In this document: one piece after another, positions 8,821-19,000 of the stretch
Layout: each line of letters opens with the position of its first letter
Position numbering within the stretch: position 1 is the stretch's first letter
Assembly: GCA_017428325.1 (NCBI GenBank)
Contig: JAFRRA010000001.1
Location: 104,145-168,144 of the forward strand
From: Bacteroidales bacterium
Lineage (GTDB): Bacteria > Bacteroidota > Bacteroidia > Bacteroidales > UBA932
Direction: 5' to 3'
DNA length: 64,000 bases
The notes under the pieces: generated by a model
Databases searched by the model: none
What the model was told of the DNA's origin: nothing
Seen by the model: only the letters and a program-made list of their open reading frames with translations
Program-made: the position numbers and the translations under genes

Positions 8821-9303
8821 TTATTTCTTTACAGGAGCCTTCTTAACAGCTGGCTTCTTTGCAACAGGTTTCTTTACAACTGGCTTCTTTGCGGCAACTT
8901 TCTTTGCCACTTCAGCCTTCTTTGCAACAACAGCCTTCTTAACGTCAGCCTTCTTTGCAACGATAGCCTTCTTTACAGCGCCCTTCTTTGCAACTACGGC
9001 TTTCTTTACAGCAGCCTTCTTTGCAACAACGGCTTTCTTTACAGCAGCCTTCTTTGCAACAACGGCCTTCTTAACGGCAGCTTTCTTTGCAACTACAGCC
9101 TTCTTGACGGCAGCGACTTTCTTTTCAACCTTCTTCTCTACCTTCTTTACATCTTTCTTAACCTCAGCGACCTTCTTTGCAACAGCCTTCTTTACTGGAG
9201 CGGCTTTCTTTGCAGGGGCTTTCTTTACAGCTGGCTTTGCAGCTGGTTTCGGGGCGGCCTTCTTAGGCTCAGCCTTCTTTACAGGAGCTTTTTTTGTTAC
9301 CAT
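8821..9303 (-). CDS. Lys/Ala-rich histone H1-like repeat protein
   Basis: 160 aa from ATG 9303 (MVTKKAPVKK). Composition is almost wholly Lys, Ala, Val and Pro. The middle is built of tandem 11-residue units of the type AAVKKAVVAKK, at least five in a row, flanked by PVKK/AAPK segments that resemble the C-terminal tails of H1-type proteins. No globular domain is visible. A DNA-compacting, nucleoid-associated role is the likely reading from composition alone. It lies 30 bp after pepD on the same strand and ahead of the opposing rplI terminator. Confidence 0.75.
   Translation of the reverse strand: MVTKKAPVKKAEPKKAAPKPAAKPAVKKAPAKKAAPVKKAVAKKVAEVKKDVKKVEKKVEKKVAAVKKAVVAKKAAVKKAVVAKKAAVKKAVVAKKAAVKKAVVAKKGAVKKAIVAKKADVKKAVVAKKAEVAKKVAAKKPVVKKPVAKKPAVKKAPVKK
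8930..9113. repeat. 33 bp tandem coding repeats
   Basis: Imperfect 33 bp units encode the 11-residue AAVKKAVVAKK repeats of the histone-like protein. Units differ mainly at third positions (for example GCAACAACGG against GCAACTACGG). Copy number is likely to vary between strains. Confidence 0.75.
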
Positions 9304-9332
9304 AATGTTTTTTGTATTAAGAGTTAGTGATG

Positions 9333-10799
9333 TTATTTGCGCTTTGAGACAGGAGCTTCCTTGAGGAGTTCCACAAGATACTTCCAGCACTTGCCCACAC
9401 TCTCGATGTTGACTCTCTCGTCAGGTGAGTGAGGAGAGAAGATTGTAGGGCCGAATGAAATCATATCCCACTCAGGATAGGTGGCTCCAAGGATACCGCA
9501 TTCCAGTCCGGCGTGGATTCCGGTTACCTCAGGCTCCTTCTTGTAGAGTTTCTTGTAAACTTCCTTGGAAACCTTGAGGATAGGGGAATTCATGTCCAGC
9601 TGCCATCCTGAGTAACCGCCGCTGAAGGAGCACTTTCCGCCGGCGAGTTCAACGATTGCCCTCATGCTCTCGGCAAGCTCGTATTTCTCGGAATCGATGG
9701 AGCTTCTCATCAGCGAGTGGATCTTTATGGTCTTAGCATCCTGCTGGATGATAGCCATATTGTTGGATGTCTCGACAAATCCCGGAACAGTGTCGCTCAT
9801 TCTCCATACTCCGTTAGGGATGGAAGCGATAGCCCTCACGATGGCAAGGGCGGTAGCCTTCTCGATTGCAGGAGCCTTCTCCTTCACTGGAGTAACGGTT
9901 ATCTTGAGGTCCTTGTCAGTATACTGGTATTCCAGAGTTGCCTCCTTGCGGATCTTGCTTACGTGGAGAGAGAACTTCCTCTCGTTCTTCTTTGGAACTG
10001 CAACGATAGCGTGGGAATCTCTAGGGATGGAGTTGCGGATGCTGCCGCCGCTGATGCATACCAGGCGTGCGTTAAGGTCTCTCATTACAGGAAGGAGAAC
10101 CCTTGCAAGGATCTTGTTTGAATTTGCCCTGTAAAGGACGATGTCCATTCCGGAGTGTCCGCCGATGAGGCCGCTGACTGCTACCTTCTTGAACACATAT
10201 CCTGCAGGGACTTTCTCTGTCTTATAGTTGAATGTAGCCTCGCCGTCAAGTCCGCCTGCGCAGCCTACGTAGAGGATGCCCTCTGTCTCGGAGTCGAGGT
10301 TTACAAGTATCTCACCCTTGAGAAGTCCTGGCTTCAAGGCTCTTGCACCTGTCATTCCGGTTTCCTCGTCAACTGTGAAAAGACACTCGATAGGACCGTG
10401 CTGCATTGTCTTTGACTCAAGGACTGCAAGCGCCATAGAGACACCCATTCCGTTGTCTGCTCCCAGGGTGGTGCCGGATGCATATACGAGATCTCCCACG
10501 ATCCTTGGCTTGATTGGGTCTGTCTCGAAGTTGTGCTTTACGTCCGGATTCTTCTGAGGAACCATATCAAGATGGGCCTCCAGGATCAGACCTGCTTTCT
10601 TTTCCATTCCCTTGGTTGCAGGCTTGCGGATGATAACGTTTCCTACTTCATCCTTTATGGTCTCCAGACCGAGTTTCTTTCCGAAATTGTAAACGAATTC
10701 AACTGCCTTATGTTCCTTCTTGGAAGGACGCGGAACTTTAGCAAGTTCATTAAAGATTGTCCAAACTTCCTTTGGCTGTAACTGATCGATAGTTTTCAT
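9333..10799 (-). CDS. pepD: Aminoacyl-histidine dipeptidase (M20C, PepD)
   Basis: 488 aa. Cytosolic zinc dipeptidase of the M20 family. Metal-binding regions are visible: LEAHLDMVPQ (about 74-83), the ADNGMG segment, DEETGMTGA with the catalytic Glu pair, and SFGPTIFSPHSPDERV near the C-terminus. The inserted dimerisation/lid domain contains GLIGGHSGMDI. Length and order match PepD of Bacteroidetes. It probably hydrolyses Xaa-His and other dipeptides imported by the cell; a POT peptide transporter lies 2 kb away but is not in the same unit. Confidence 0.93.
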   Translation of the reverse strand: MKTIDQLQPKEVWTIFNELAKVPRPSKKEHKAVEFVYNFGKKLGLETIKDEVGNVIIRKPATKGMEKKAGLILEAHLDMVPQKNPDVKHNFETDPIKPRIVGDLVYASGTTLGADNGMGVSMALAVLESKTMQHGPIECLFTVDEETGMTGARALKPGLLKGEILVNLDSETEGILYVGCAGGLDGEATFNYKTEKVPAGYVFKKVAVSGLIGGHSGMDIVLYRANSNKILARVLLPVMRDLNARLVCISGGSIRNSIPRDSHAIVAVPKKNERKFSLHVSKIRKEATLEYQYTDKDLKITVTPVKEKAPAIEKATALAIVRAIASIPNGVWRMSDTVPGFVETSNNMAIIQQDAKTIKIHSLMRSSIDSEKYELAESMRAIVELAGGKCSFSGGYSGWQLDMNSPILKVSKEVYKKLYKKEPEVTGIHAGLECGILGATYPEWDMISFGPTIFSPHSPDERVNIESVGKCWKYLVELLKEAPVSKRK

Positions 10800-10828
10800 T
10801 AGTATCTGTGTTTAATCGTACAATCAAT

Positions 10829-11908
10829 TTATTTTCCTGAAGCAAGGTCCAGCGGGAAGTATACAAGTTTTCCAAACTGGTAGACAGGAATCCTGGTCTG
10901 TCCTATCACCTTCTGTCCGTCAAGAAGACGGGCAGTTACCACAAGCGGCATCCTGTATGCAACCTTTCCCTTGGAAGCCGCCATCTCTTCCGGAGTAACA
11001 TCTCCCGCAATCTTTCCGTCGGTCACTGTAAGCTCCAGGTATACAGGACGTCCGCTCATATTGTCCGCCGGCAGAAGACCCTCCGTGTCGGAGATGCGGA
11101 ACACAACGTAATTCTGTTTCTGGTTCTTCGCCTTCGGCACGATTTCAAAGCTTGCCTGCTGAGTTGCTGTTGTTGTTTTTCCAGTGAAAAGAGATGTGTA
11201 TTCCTTTTCCAGGATATTCATTTTCTCCACAGCGTCTCCAAGGGCGGCACCGCTGTAATTCGCATCGGTGTCTCCGGTGAGAACATCTATCTTCTTTTCG
11301 CGGAGACGGAAGATAAGCTGTGCTGTTTCCTCCGCTTTTTTCTCTATTGATTTCGTTACGGTCTGAGTCTGCGCCACTGCGACTTTCTCCACTTCACCAT
11401 CCTCGTTGGTAACACTCTTATAAAGTTGGACAGTCTGTGTCTGAAGGTTTGCAACAGCCTCGTTGAAAGAAGGTTGCACCGGTGAAGGAAATCTCATCGG
11501 GGCATTCTCGCCAGAGAAATAACCCGGCGCGATTATCAGACCCTGGGAACAGAAATTCAGGAAATTCACATTGGCGTTCTTGCCCGGTCCGATGTTGAGG
11601 GCAACACTCAGGGACTGGTCCGCTTCAACAAGCGGAACAAGCTCCACTTCCTCAATCACGCAACTGTTCCTTGACGTGCGGTCTGCACTGACACCAAGAT
11701 ACTTTTCAGAATATGCCGCATAAGGACCTGCGGTGAATTTAGACAGAGACACCTTGACGGTTACTCTTATGGATGTTTGCGGAAGTGAATATATCACAGT
11801 TCCCGAAGGGGCAGCGTCAGAACTTTTGAAAATCTGTGAGAAAGAGGGAGTTGCAGCCGCAAGCAGGAATGCCGCAACAAGTATGGATATTCGCTTCGCG
11901 ATTTGCAT
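10829..11908 (-). CDS. DUF4831 family secreted protein
   Basis: 359 aa from ATG 11908 (MQIAKRISILVAAFLLAA), which gives a signal peptide ending near FSQ. The body matches the Bacteroidetes-restricted DUF4831 family in length and features: an early TVIYSLPQTSIRV strand, the EKYLG segment, a central Lys/Glu helix with QLIFRLREKK, and a beta-rich end VYQFGKLVYFPL. Its function is unknown; it is presumably periplasmic or surface-bound. It starts 60 bp after the acyltransferase gene on the same strand and may be co-transcribed. Confidence 0.8.
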   Translation of the reverse strand: MQIAKRISILVAAFLLAAATPSFSQIFKSSDAAPSGTVIYSLPQTSIRVTVKVSLSKFTAGPYAAYSEKYLGVSADRTSRNSCVIEEVELVPLVEADQSLSVALNIGPGKNANVNFLNFCSQGLIIAPGYFSGENAPMRFPSPVQPSFNEAVANLQTQTVQLYKSVTNEDGEVEKVAVAQTQTVTKSIEKKAEETAQLIFRLREKKIDVLTGDTDANYSGAALGDAVEKMNILEKEYTSLFTGKTTTATQQASFEIVPKAKNQKQNYVVFRISDTEGLLPADNMSGRPVYLELTVTDGKIAGDVTPEEMAASKGKVAYRMPLVVTARLLDGQKVIGQTRIPVYQFGKLVYFPLDLASGK

Positions 11909-11967
11909 TTTCTTAATTGCTAGAAGAATTGCTATGCAATTATAATAATTATTTGTCAAAGATGTTA

Positions 11968-12882
11968 TCACTCAGACGGTATATTTCTCTTCCATCTTCT
12001 GTGACTCCACAGCCAGTTCACTTTGTTGCGGGTGATATCAGCTTCAAGAAGACGTGCGAACTCTTTCGTCACAAAGTAATCTTCCAAGTTGTGAGGCTCT
12101 TCTGTAATTTTCTCGAATTCAATATGATATCGACCTCGCGATTTCTTGTCCATACGGAGATAGACAACAGGCATCTTCAGTTTTGACGCAAGGAATTCAG
12201 GACCGGGGAGCATATAGGTTTTCTGGTTGAGAAAATCTACGACCGGATCGTGGGCGCCGATAGAATTCTGGTCTGATATCAGAACATATATTGCCTTGCC
12301 GTCTTTATTCTTCAGGGCATGACGAAGCACCTGCTTGCTTTCAAGAACCTCTCCGGCAAACTTGAACTTCTTGTATTCGCGCATTCTTAACTTCTTGAAT
12401 ATCAAATCGGAAAACTTGCTTCTCGCGGCCTTGTAAACCATATAGACAGGATGTGAAGAGAAGCTGTCTTCAGTGCGTTTTTCAGGAGGAAGAATTGCTG
12501 CGCTCACCAGTTCCCAGTTTCCGCAATGACCCATGACCATAAGGACATTGTTGTGTTTTTTCTGCAACTCATCCACAACGTCGATACCGGAAACCGTTAT
12601 CCTTTTTCTGAGTGCGGATGCGGAATGGGAGAGATTCCATATGTTCTCCGCGAACAGGTCGCACATATGTCCGTAGTATCTTGACGCAAGGGATTTGATC
12701 TCCCCGTATCTCATTTCAGGAAAGCTTCTTGAAATGTTCGTGACAATCACAGAGTATCTGTATCTGACGATTTTCCCGAGAATGAACGCGAAAACGCCTG
12801 AGAAAAAATAATGCACGCGGAGAGGCAGAAGACCCATAACATAGAGAAGACAGAAAACCGCTCCGGCAAAAAACTTTTTCAT
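11968..12882 (-). CDS. Lipid A biosynthesis (LpxL/HtrB-like) acyltransferase
   Basis: 304 aa. N-terminal hydrophobic segment and the LPLAT acyltransferase motif HxxxxE in GHCGNWE (about residues 117-123). Conserved ISDQN and the C-terminal WLWSHRRWKR follow. The family transfers secondary acyl chains to Kdo-lipid A at the inner membrane; the exact acyl donor and position cannot be read from sequence. Bacteroidales usually keep one such enzyme. Confidence 0.88.
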   Translation of the reverse strand: MKKFFAGAVFCLLYVMGLLPLRVHYFFSGVFAFILGKIVRYRYSVIVTNISRSFPEMRYGEIKSLASRYYGHMCDLFAENIWNLSHSASALRKRITVSGIDVVDELQKKHNNVLMVMGHCGNWELVSAAILPPEKRTEDSFSSHPVYMVYKAARSKFSDLIFKKLRMREYKKFKFAGEVLESKQVLRHALKNKDGKAIYVLISDQNSIGAHDPVVDFLNQKTYMLPGPEFLASKLKMPVVYLRMDKKSRGRYHIEFEKITEEPHNLEDYFVTKEFARLLEADITRNKVNWLWSHRRWKRNIPSE

Positions 12883-13035
12883 GACTCATTTCCGATTTGC
12901 GGGTATAAAGATAATAAAGTTGTAACAATAATTCATTATATTTGAGTTTTGAAAGACAGGCGTTCTCAACGGACTTCAGACCGCCCGTCCGCTTACTGAC
13001 AATGAAAGTCCACAAATAAAAAACGATTACAAAAC

Positions 13036-14718
13036 ATGTTAGAACTTTGGAAAAACAATGCTCCGCTTTGTATCCTGATAGTGATACTGATTGTGGTCAT
13101 TCCACTGCTAATCTTCTATCTGGTCAAAGCCAAGAGGGAGCATCCGAAGGGATTGATTGCAGCCGCGTTGAGCAACATGGGAGAAAGGTTCGGCTATTAC
13201 ATCATGAACGCCGTGCTGGCTCTCTTCCTTGCTTCCAAATTCGGTATCAGCGATGATGCCGCCGGATGGATTTATGCGGTATTCTATTTCTCGATTTATG
13301 TTCTCGCCCTCCCTGGAGGTCTGATTGCAGACCGTCTGCAGAACTACAAGGGAACCATCATTTCCGGTCTCCTGGTCATGGCCATAGGATATGCCCTCCT
13401 GGCCGTTCCTGTATTCGGAGAATCCTTTGCCTCCACTACCGGCCACATTTCCGGAATCCTGGTTTTCACCTGCTTTGCACTGCTTCTGATAGCAATCGGA
13501 AACGGTCTTTTCAAAGGCAACCTGCAGGCTATCGTCGGCCAGATGTACGACAACTTCGAGGCTGAGGGAGCAAAAATCTCCAAGGAAGAACTTGAGAGGA
13601 GAAAGACCAAGAGAGACCCTGGTTTCCAGATTTTCTACGTGTTCATCAACATAGGCGGAGTGATCGCTCCGTTCGTGGCTCCTCTTCTGAGAAGCTGGTG
13701 GCTCAAGGCTCACGACCTTGTCTACAACTCAAGCCTTCCTAAGCTCTGCCATCAGTTCCTTAACGAGACAACCCAGATGACCGCCGAGCAGTCAAACAAC
13801 CTCGCCCAGCTCGCAGAGCAGGTTCAGACTGGAGCCCAGAGCCTTCCGGCAGGCGCAGAGTTCGCCGAGAATTACCTCAATGTATTCAACACCGGTGTCC
13901 ACTACTCCTATATCGCTTCTGTTGCCGCTATGGTAATCTCTCTCCTTATCTTCCTTGCAACAAAGAAGAAATTCCCTAACCCTGCAAAGAAGGAGAAGAA
14001 GGCAGTTGCCAACTACACAGAGGAGGAAAGACTTGCAAACGCAAAGGAAATCAAGCAGAGGCTTTACGCCCTGTTCGCAGTTCTGGGCGTTGCCGTATTC
14101 TTCTGGTTCTCATTCCACCAGAACGGCCAGAGCCTTTCATTCTTCGCCCGTGACTTCGTGAACACGGAGAATGTTCCGCCAGAGGTTTGGCAGTGCATCA
14201 ACCCGTTCTTCGTGATTATCCTCACACCTATCATCATGGGACTGTTCGCATGGCTTGCAACCAGGGGCAAGAATGTCTCGACTCCAAGAAAGATTGCATT
14301 GGGTATGTTCATCACTGCCCTTGCATACATCTTCCTGATCATCATCGCATGCATCCACAAATATCCGTCACTGGATTCATTCGATACCTTAAGCGAGGCT
14401 GTCAAGGCTACAATGAGAACAAGTCCTGCGGTTCTGATCCTCACCTACTTCTTCCTGACAGTAGCCGAGCTGTTCATCTCGCCTCTGGGACTCAGCTTCG
14501 TAAGCAAGGTTGCCCCTAAGCACCTGCAGGGAATATGCCAGGGACTGTGGCTGACAGCAACCGCCGTTGGAAACCTGTTTATCGCCCTTGGAGTAACCAT
14601 GCTCCGCAAGTTCCCTCAGCAGTGGGAAACCTGGGCTGTATTCGCGGCATTCTGCCTCATCTCCATGACCGTTATGCTCGGTATGGTGAAGTGGCTCGAG
14701 AAGGTAACTTCAGACTAA
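13036..14718 (+). CDS. POT/PTR-family proton-dependent oligopeptide transporter
   Basis: 560 aa integral membrane protein with about 14 hydrophobic segments. The N-terminal SNMGERFGYYIM (about residues 47-58) is the ExxER-type POT motif that couples protons to peptide, and FYVFINIGGVIAPF matches the second POT signature. A long loop of about 60 residues lies after TM6. Imports di- and tripeptides. Together with the nearby GT2 gene (13 bp downstream) it may form a transcript, but no functional link is apparent. Confidence 0.9.
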   Translation: MLELWKNNAPLCILIVILIVVIPLLIFYLVKAKREHPKGLIAAALSNMGERFGYYIMNAVLALFLASKFGISDDAAGWIYAVFYFSIYVLALPGGLIADRLQNYKGTIISGLLVMAIGYALLAVPVFGESFASTTGHISGILVFTCFALLLIAIGNGLFKGNLQAIVGQMYDNFEAEGAKISKEELERRKTKRDPGFQIFYVFINIGGVIAPFVAPLLRSWWLKAHDLVYNSSLPKLCHQFLNETTQMTAEQSNNLAQLAEQVQTGAQSLPAGAEFAENYLNVFNTGVHYSYIASVAAMVISLLIFLATKKKFPNPAKKEKKAVANYTEEERLANAKEIKQRLYALFAVLGVAVFFWFSFHQNGQSLSFFARDFVNTENVPPEVWQCINPFFVIILTPIIMGLFAWLATRGKNVSTPRKIALGMFITALAYIFLIIIACIHKYPSLDSFDTLSEAVKATMRTSPAVLILTYFFLTVAELFISPLGLSFVSKVAPKHLQGICQGLWLTATAVGNLFIALGVTMLRKFPQQWETWAVFAAFCLISMTVMLGMVKWLEKVTSD

Positions 14719-14731
14719 ACCTTACTGCAAG

Positions 14732-15796
14732 GTGAAAGTTGCAGTAACTATATTGAATTGGAACGGCAAGGGCTTCCTCGAGAAGTTCTTGCCTTCCCTT
14801 TTCAATAGCCTGCAGCAAAGCAAATACGAGGCGGACCTTATTGTCGCCGACAACGCCTCGACAGACGGGTCGATTGAATCGTTCTCAGACAACCCGGACA
14901 TAACGTGGATCCAGCTTGACAAAAACTACGGTTTCACGGGAGGATACAACCGCGCGTTTGACATTTTGAGAAAGCAAACGTGGGAGGAGGGAAAGAATCC
15001 CTACACCCATTTTATCCTTATAAACTCCGATATCCTTGTGCCGGACGGATGGATGGATTCCCTATGTGAATTTATGGAATCTCATCCGGAGGCCGGAATC
15101 TGCCAGCCGAAAATACTTTCTTTCAACCGCCACGAAGAAGTGCTCTCCGGCAAGAAAGAAAACGACCAGTTCGAGTATGCCGGAGCTTCTGGCGGATTCA
15201 TAGACAAATGGGGATTCCCTCTTTGCAGAGGAAGGATCCTTTCCTGCATAGAGGATGATCTCGGGCAATATGACACACCTCAGCGATGCTTCTGGGCATC
15301 AGGCGCCTGCATGATGGTGCGCGCAGATCTCTATCAGGATCTTGGTGGTCTTGAAGAAGAGTTTTTCGCCCATATGGAGGAAATCGATTTCTGCTGGAGA
15401 GCATCTCTTGCAGGCCATCAGGTCTGGTGCGTTCCCCAAAGCAAAGTCTATCACGTGGGAGGCGGAACCCTTCCCAACAATTCGCCGAGGAAACTTTACC
15501 TCAACTACCGAAACAATCTTCTGATGCTCTGGAAAAACCTTCCGGAAAAAGGCAAAAAGGGCAGAATTTTCTTCCGTAAATGCCTGGACGGCCTTTCCGC
15601 CGTATGCTATGTTTTCCAGGGCAAATTTTCCTATTATCTGAGCGTTGTCCAGGCCCATCGCGATTACAGGAAACTCAAGGCAAGGGTTAAGGTTACTCCA
15701 AATGAAAAAGGAGCACTCCCTTACGGAATGCTCCCCTATTCAATCATCCGGAAATTCTTTACCGGAAAGAAGCGTTTTTCCCAGCTTCCTTTTTAA
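14732..15796 (+). CDS. Glycosyltransferase family 2 protein
   Basis: 354 aa starting at GTG 14732 (no suitable ATG near). GT-A fold features: AVTILNWNGKGFL at the start, ADNASTDGS (about 38-46) for nucleotide binding, ILINSD as the DxD-like site, and EEIDFCWRA as the catalytic acidic region. This is the rhamnosyl/GlcNAc-transferase-like GT2 subgroup that makes envelope polysaccharide. The acceptor is unknown. Its stop codon shares a TTAA with the stop of the convergent PII-like gene. Confidence 0.88.
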   Translation: MKVAVTILNWNGKGFLEKFLPSLFNSLQQSKYEADLIVADNASTDGSIESFSDNPDITWIQLDKNYGFTGGYNRAFDILRKQTWEEGKNPYTHFILINSDILVPDGWMDSLCEFMESHPEAGICQPKILSFNRHEEVLSGKKENDQFEYAGASGGFIDKWGFPLCRGRILSCIEDDLGQYDTPQRCFWASGACMMVRADLYQDLGGLEEEFFAHMEEIDFCWRASLAGHQVWCVPQSKVYHVGGGTLPNNSPRKLYLNYRNNLLMLWKNLPEKGKKGRIFFRKCLDGLSAVCYVFQGKFSYYLSVVQAHRDYRKLKARVKVTPNEKGALPYGMLPYSIIRKFFTGKKRFSQLPF

Positions 15797-16083
15797 TCTT
15801 CATCGATAGTCCAGGTGAAGACTCTCAGACCAAGGGCAGGCTTGAGGTCATCTATCTCTTTGAGCCTTTCCTTCAGGCGCTTTGACGCATCATCTTCCAC
15901 AAAGGTTACCATTGCGGAATTCATTGTCGGCCAGGCGTGGCTGCCAAGATGAGGCTCGCCGTCCCTTGAGCCTCTTCCCTGAACCTGCTCCCACAAAGTG
16001 AAACCCTTGATGAAGACTTTTTCCAGAGCCTCCAGGACGGCTGCTCCCTGAGCTTCGTTATATGCTATAAAAACTGCTTTCAT
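15793..16083 (-). CDS. PII-like protein (PII-NG type) of the RND operon
   Basis: 96 aa. Small ferredoxin-like protein with the pattern GRGSRDGEPHLGSHAWPTMN (about residues 36-55) in the loop position of PII proteins, followed by MVTFVEDD. This matches PII-like proteins of the PII-NG group, known to sit beside RND efflux genes; that assignment is from memory of the family. It is the last gene of the efflux operon, 3 bp after the RND permease stop. It lacks the canonical GlnB T-loop uridylylation tyrosine context. A sensor role that tunes the pump is inference. Confidence 0.7.
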   Translation of the reverse strand: MKAVFIAYNEAQGAAVLEALEKVFIKGFTLWEQVQGRGSRDGEPHLGSHAWPTMNSAMVTFVEDDASKRLKERLKEIDDLKPALGLRVFTWTIDED

Positions 16084-16086
16084 ATC

Positions 16087-19000
16087 TTAACTGTTTTGCG
16101 GAATTGTCTGAGTCTGGTTCGCTGCCTTGAGGGCCTTCTTCCTCTTTCTGGTAAGGCCGAATGCGGCGAAGATCGTGTAGAGTACTGGAACGAACACCAG
16201 GGTAACAACCGTTGAAACGGAAAGTCCCCAGGCAACCGTCATACCCATACCTCTCCAGACCTCCGAGCCTTCTCCTCTTCCCAATGCCAGAGGAAGCATA
16301 CCCAAAACTGTTGTAAGGGTGGTCATGAGCACAGGACGGAGTCTTGAGTGACCGCTGTCCACAACGGCGCGGATGATGCCCATTCCCCTCTCTCTGTTGA
16401 GGTTTGCATAGTCTACCAGCACGATACCGTTGTTAACCACAATACCGATTGTCATCACGGCTCCGACCATCGCCATAATGCTCAAAGGAGTTCCCGTGAG
16501 CACAAGTCCGATGAGAACTCCCACGAATGCGAACGGAACAGCGAACATAATGACAAACGGATATGTCAAACTCTCGAACTGGGCGGCCATAACAATGAAC
16601 ACCAGGATGATAATCAGAACCATCAGGAGTCCCAGGCTCTTGAATGTCTGGACCTGGTCGTCATAGGTTCCGCCAATCTTCCAGCTTACTCCTGCAGGAA
16701 GGCCGTTCTCCTCGATCTTGGCGGAGATTGCCTCGTTCATGTCGGATGTTGCCATTCCGTCAGGAAGCGGAGCCGTTACGGAAACATATCTCTCGCGATC
16801 CTTCCTGGCAATCGTAGGAGGAGTCATTGCTTCAACGATGGTTCCGAGTTCTCTCAGCTTGATGGCCTGGCCCGTGGATGAATAAACCGTGATGTTTTCA
16901 ACATCTTTCATGCTCTGCCTGTATTCGGGAGCATATCTGACACGGATGTCATACTCGTCTCCGCTTTCGCGGTATTCGGAAGCGATGGCACCGTTGATGC
17001 GGTTACGGAGGAATGTCGCTACCGTTGCCGTATTCAGTCCATATTGAGCTATTTTCTCCCTGTCCAGATCCACCTGGTATTCAGGAATGTAGTCATCACG
17101 GCTGATGACCGTCTGCTTGACGCCCAGTTCCTTGAACCAGGAGGAAACCTGTGCAGCAGCCTCGTCGGTAGCACCGAAGTCATAGCCATAGAGGTCTATC
17201 TGGCATACTGTCTGTCCGCCCATTCCTCCCTGCTGTCCTCCGGCAACGACATTGAACCTCCTGATCTGGTTATACTCGGCAAGCTCGCTCATCATTATGT
17301 TGGAAATCTCCTTGATGCTCCTCTTTCTCTTCTCCATACTTCCGCAGCTGATGTTCATGCTGATGATGTGGCTTCCGTTGGAACGCATGGAGGCAAACAT
17401 ATTGTCCGAGTCTGCTGTTCCTTCCGCAAGTCCCAGTCTCTGGATCTCAGGGAATTCCGCCCTCCATCTGCGATCAAGTTCAAGGGCCAGGTCGCGGGTG
17501 ATCTCCTGACGGGTTCCCACCGGAAGCTGAACGGTTACGGAGATTCGTCCGTTATCCTGTTCCGGAATGAACTCGGACTTCATCAGAGGTCCGCAGATGG
17601 CGCCAACTGCCGCAAGAATCCCGACAGCTATTGCTACCACTATCCTCTTGTGCCTTAGAGCCCAGTCCAGAATCCTCGCATATGTGCGGCTCAGCCAGTC
17701 AAGGAACTTGTTGATAGGAGTGAAGATCAATTTGTACCATCCGGCATCCTTGTCCTTGTTCTGTGCCCTGAGCATTGTGGAGCACATCATAGGAGTAAGG
17801 GCAAGGGCGCAAAGAGTGGAAACAGTTATGACGATGCTGACCATCCATCCTAGCTGGCGGAACATTATACCTGCAAGGCCACTTACCAGGGTCATAGGCA
17901 GGAACACTGCCAATGTCGTGAGGGATGAAGCCACAACTGCCATAGCCACCTCGTTGGTTGCATATACCGCAGCCTGCTTCGGATTACTTCCCTTGTCTAT
18001 ATGCGAAGTGATGTTCTCCAGTACCACAATCGCCGCGTCCACAACCATACCGATCGCAATGGACAGGGAACTCATCGATATCATATTCAGCGTGTTGCCC
18101 GTGGCGTACAGATAAACCAGGGAAGCAAGCAGGGATATAGGTATCGTGATGAGAATGATGATTGTGGCCCTCCATCTTCCAAGGAAGAAGAAGACAACGA
18201 GCATCACGATAAGGAGGGTGATGACGATTGTCCTTTCAAGGGAACCGATGGTACGGGTGATGTTCTCCGTGGTATCGATGATGACATTGAGCTTGATGTC
18301 GGAAGGCAGGTTCTTTTCCAGTTTAGGAAGCTCTTCCTTAACCTTGTCCACGATCTGGACGGAGTTTTCTCCAGTCTGCTTCTGGATGATGACCATACCG
18401 CCGAGCTGTCCGTTGATGAAGCTCTCCTGGGACCTTTCCTGGAGACCGTCCACAACTCTTGCCACATCTCTCAGATAGACGTTTCCTCCGTTATAGGAGC
18501 CGACCACAAGATCCTCTATCTCCTTTGAACTGCCGAATTCTTTCTGCACCCTCAGCGAATAGGTATTGGAACCTGTCTCTATTGTCCCGGCAGGGATATT
18601 CCTGTTCTCCGATGCGATGAGGGATGAAATAGCCTCTATCGTAAGATTGTATGCGTCAAGCTTATACGGATCGCAGAGTACCATTATCTCCCTCTTCGGG
18701 ATACCGGAAACCGAAACTGAACCCACTCCGTTTACACGGGCCAGTTCGTTGACGATTTTCTCGTCCATGATCTTGTACAGACCGGCCATGCTTTCCTTGG
18801 CGGTAACTGAAAGGATGAGGATAGGAATATCGTCAGACCCGAACTTGAAAATTACAGGGTTGCTCGCACCGTCAGGGAGATATGACTTGACCATTTCCAG
18901 TTTGTCGCGGACATCGTTGGTCGCTGTCTCTATATCCCTTCCGTACTGGAACTCAAGTGATATTACTGAAACGTTTTCCCTGGACTGGGAAGAAATGTGC

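Noticed and set aside
8930-9113. Regular DNA repeats resembling a CRISPR array
   Set aside because: The 33 bp units are directly adjacent, without spacers, and encode an in-frame Lys/Ala repeat.
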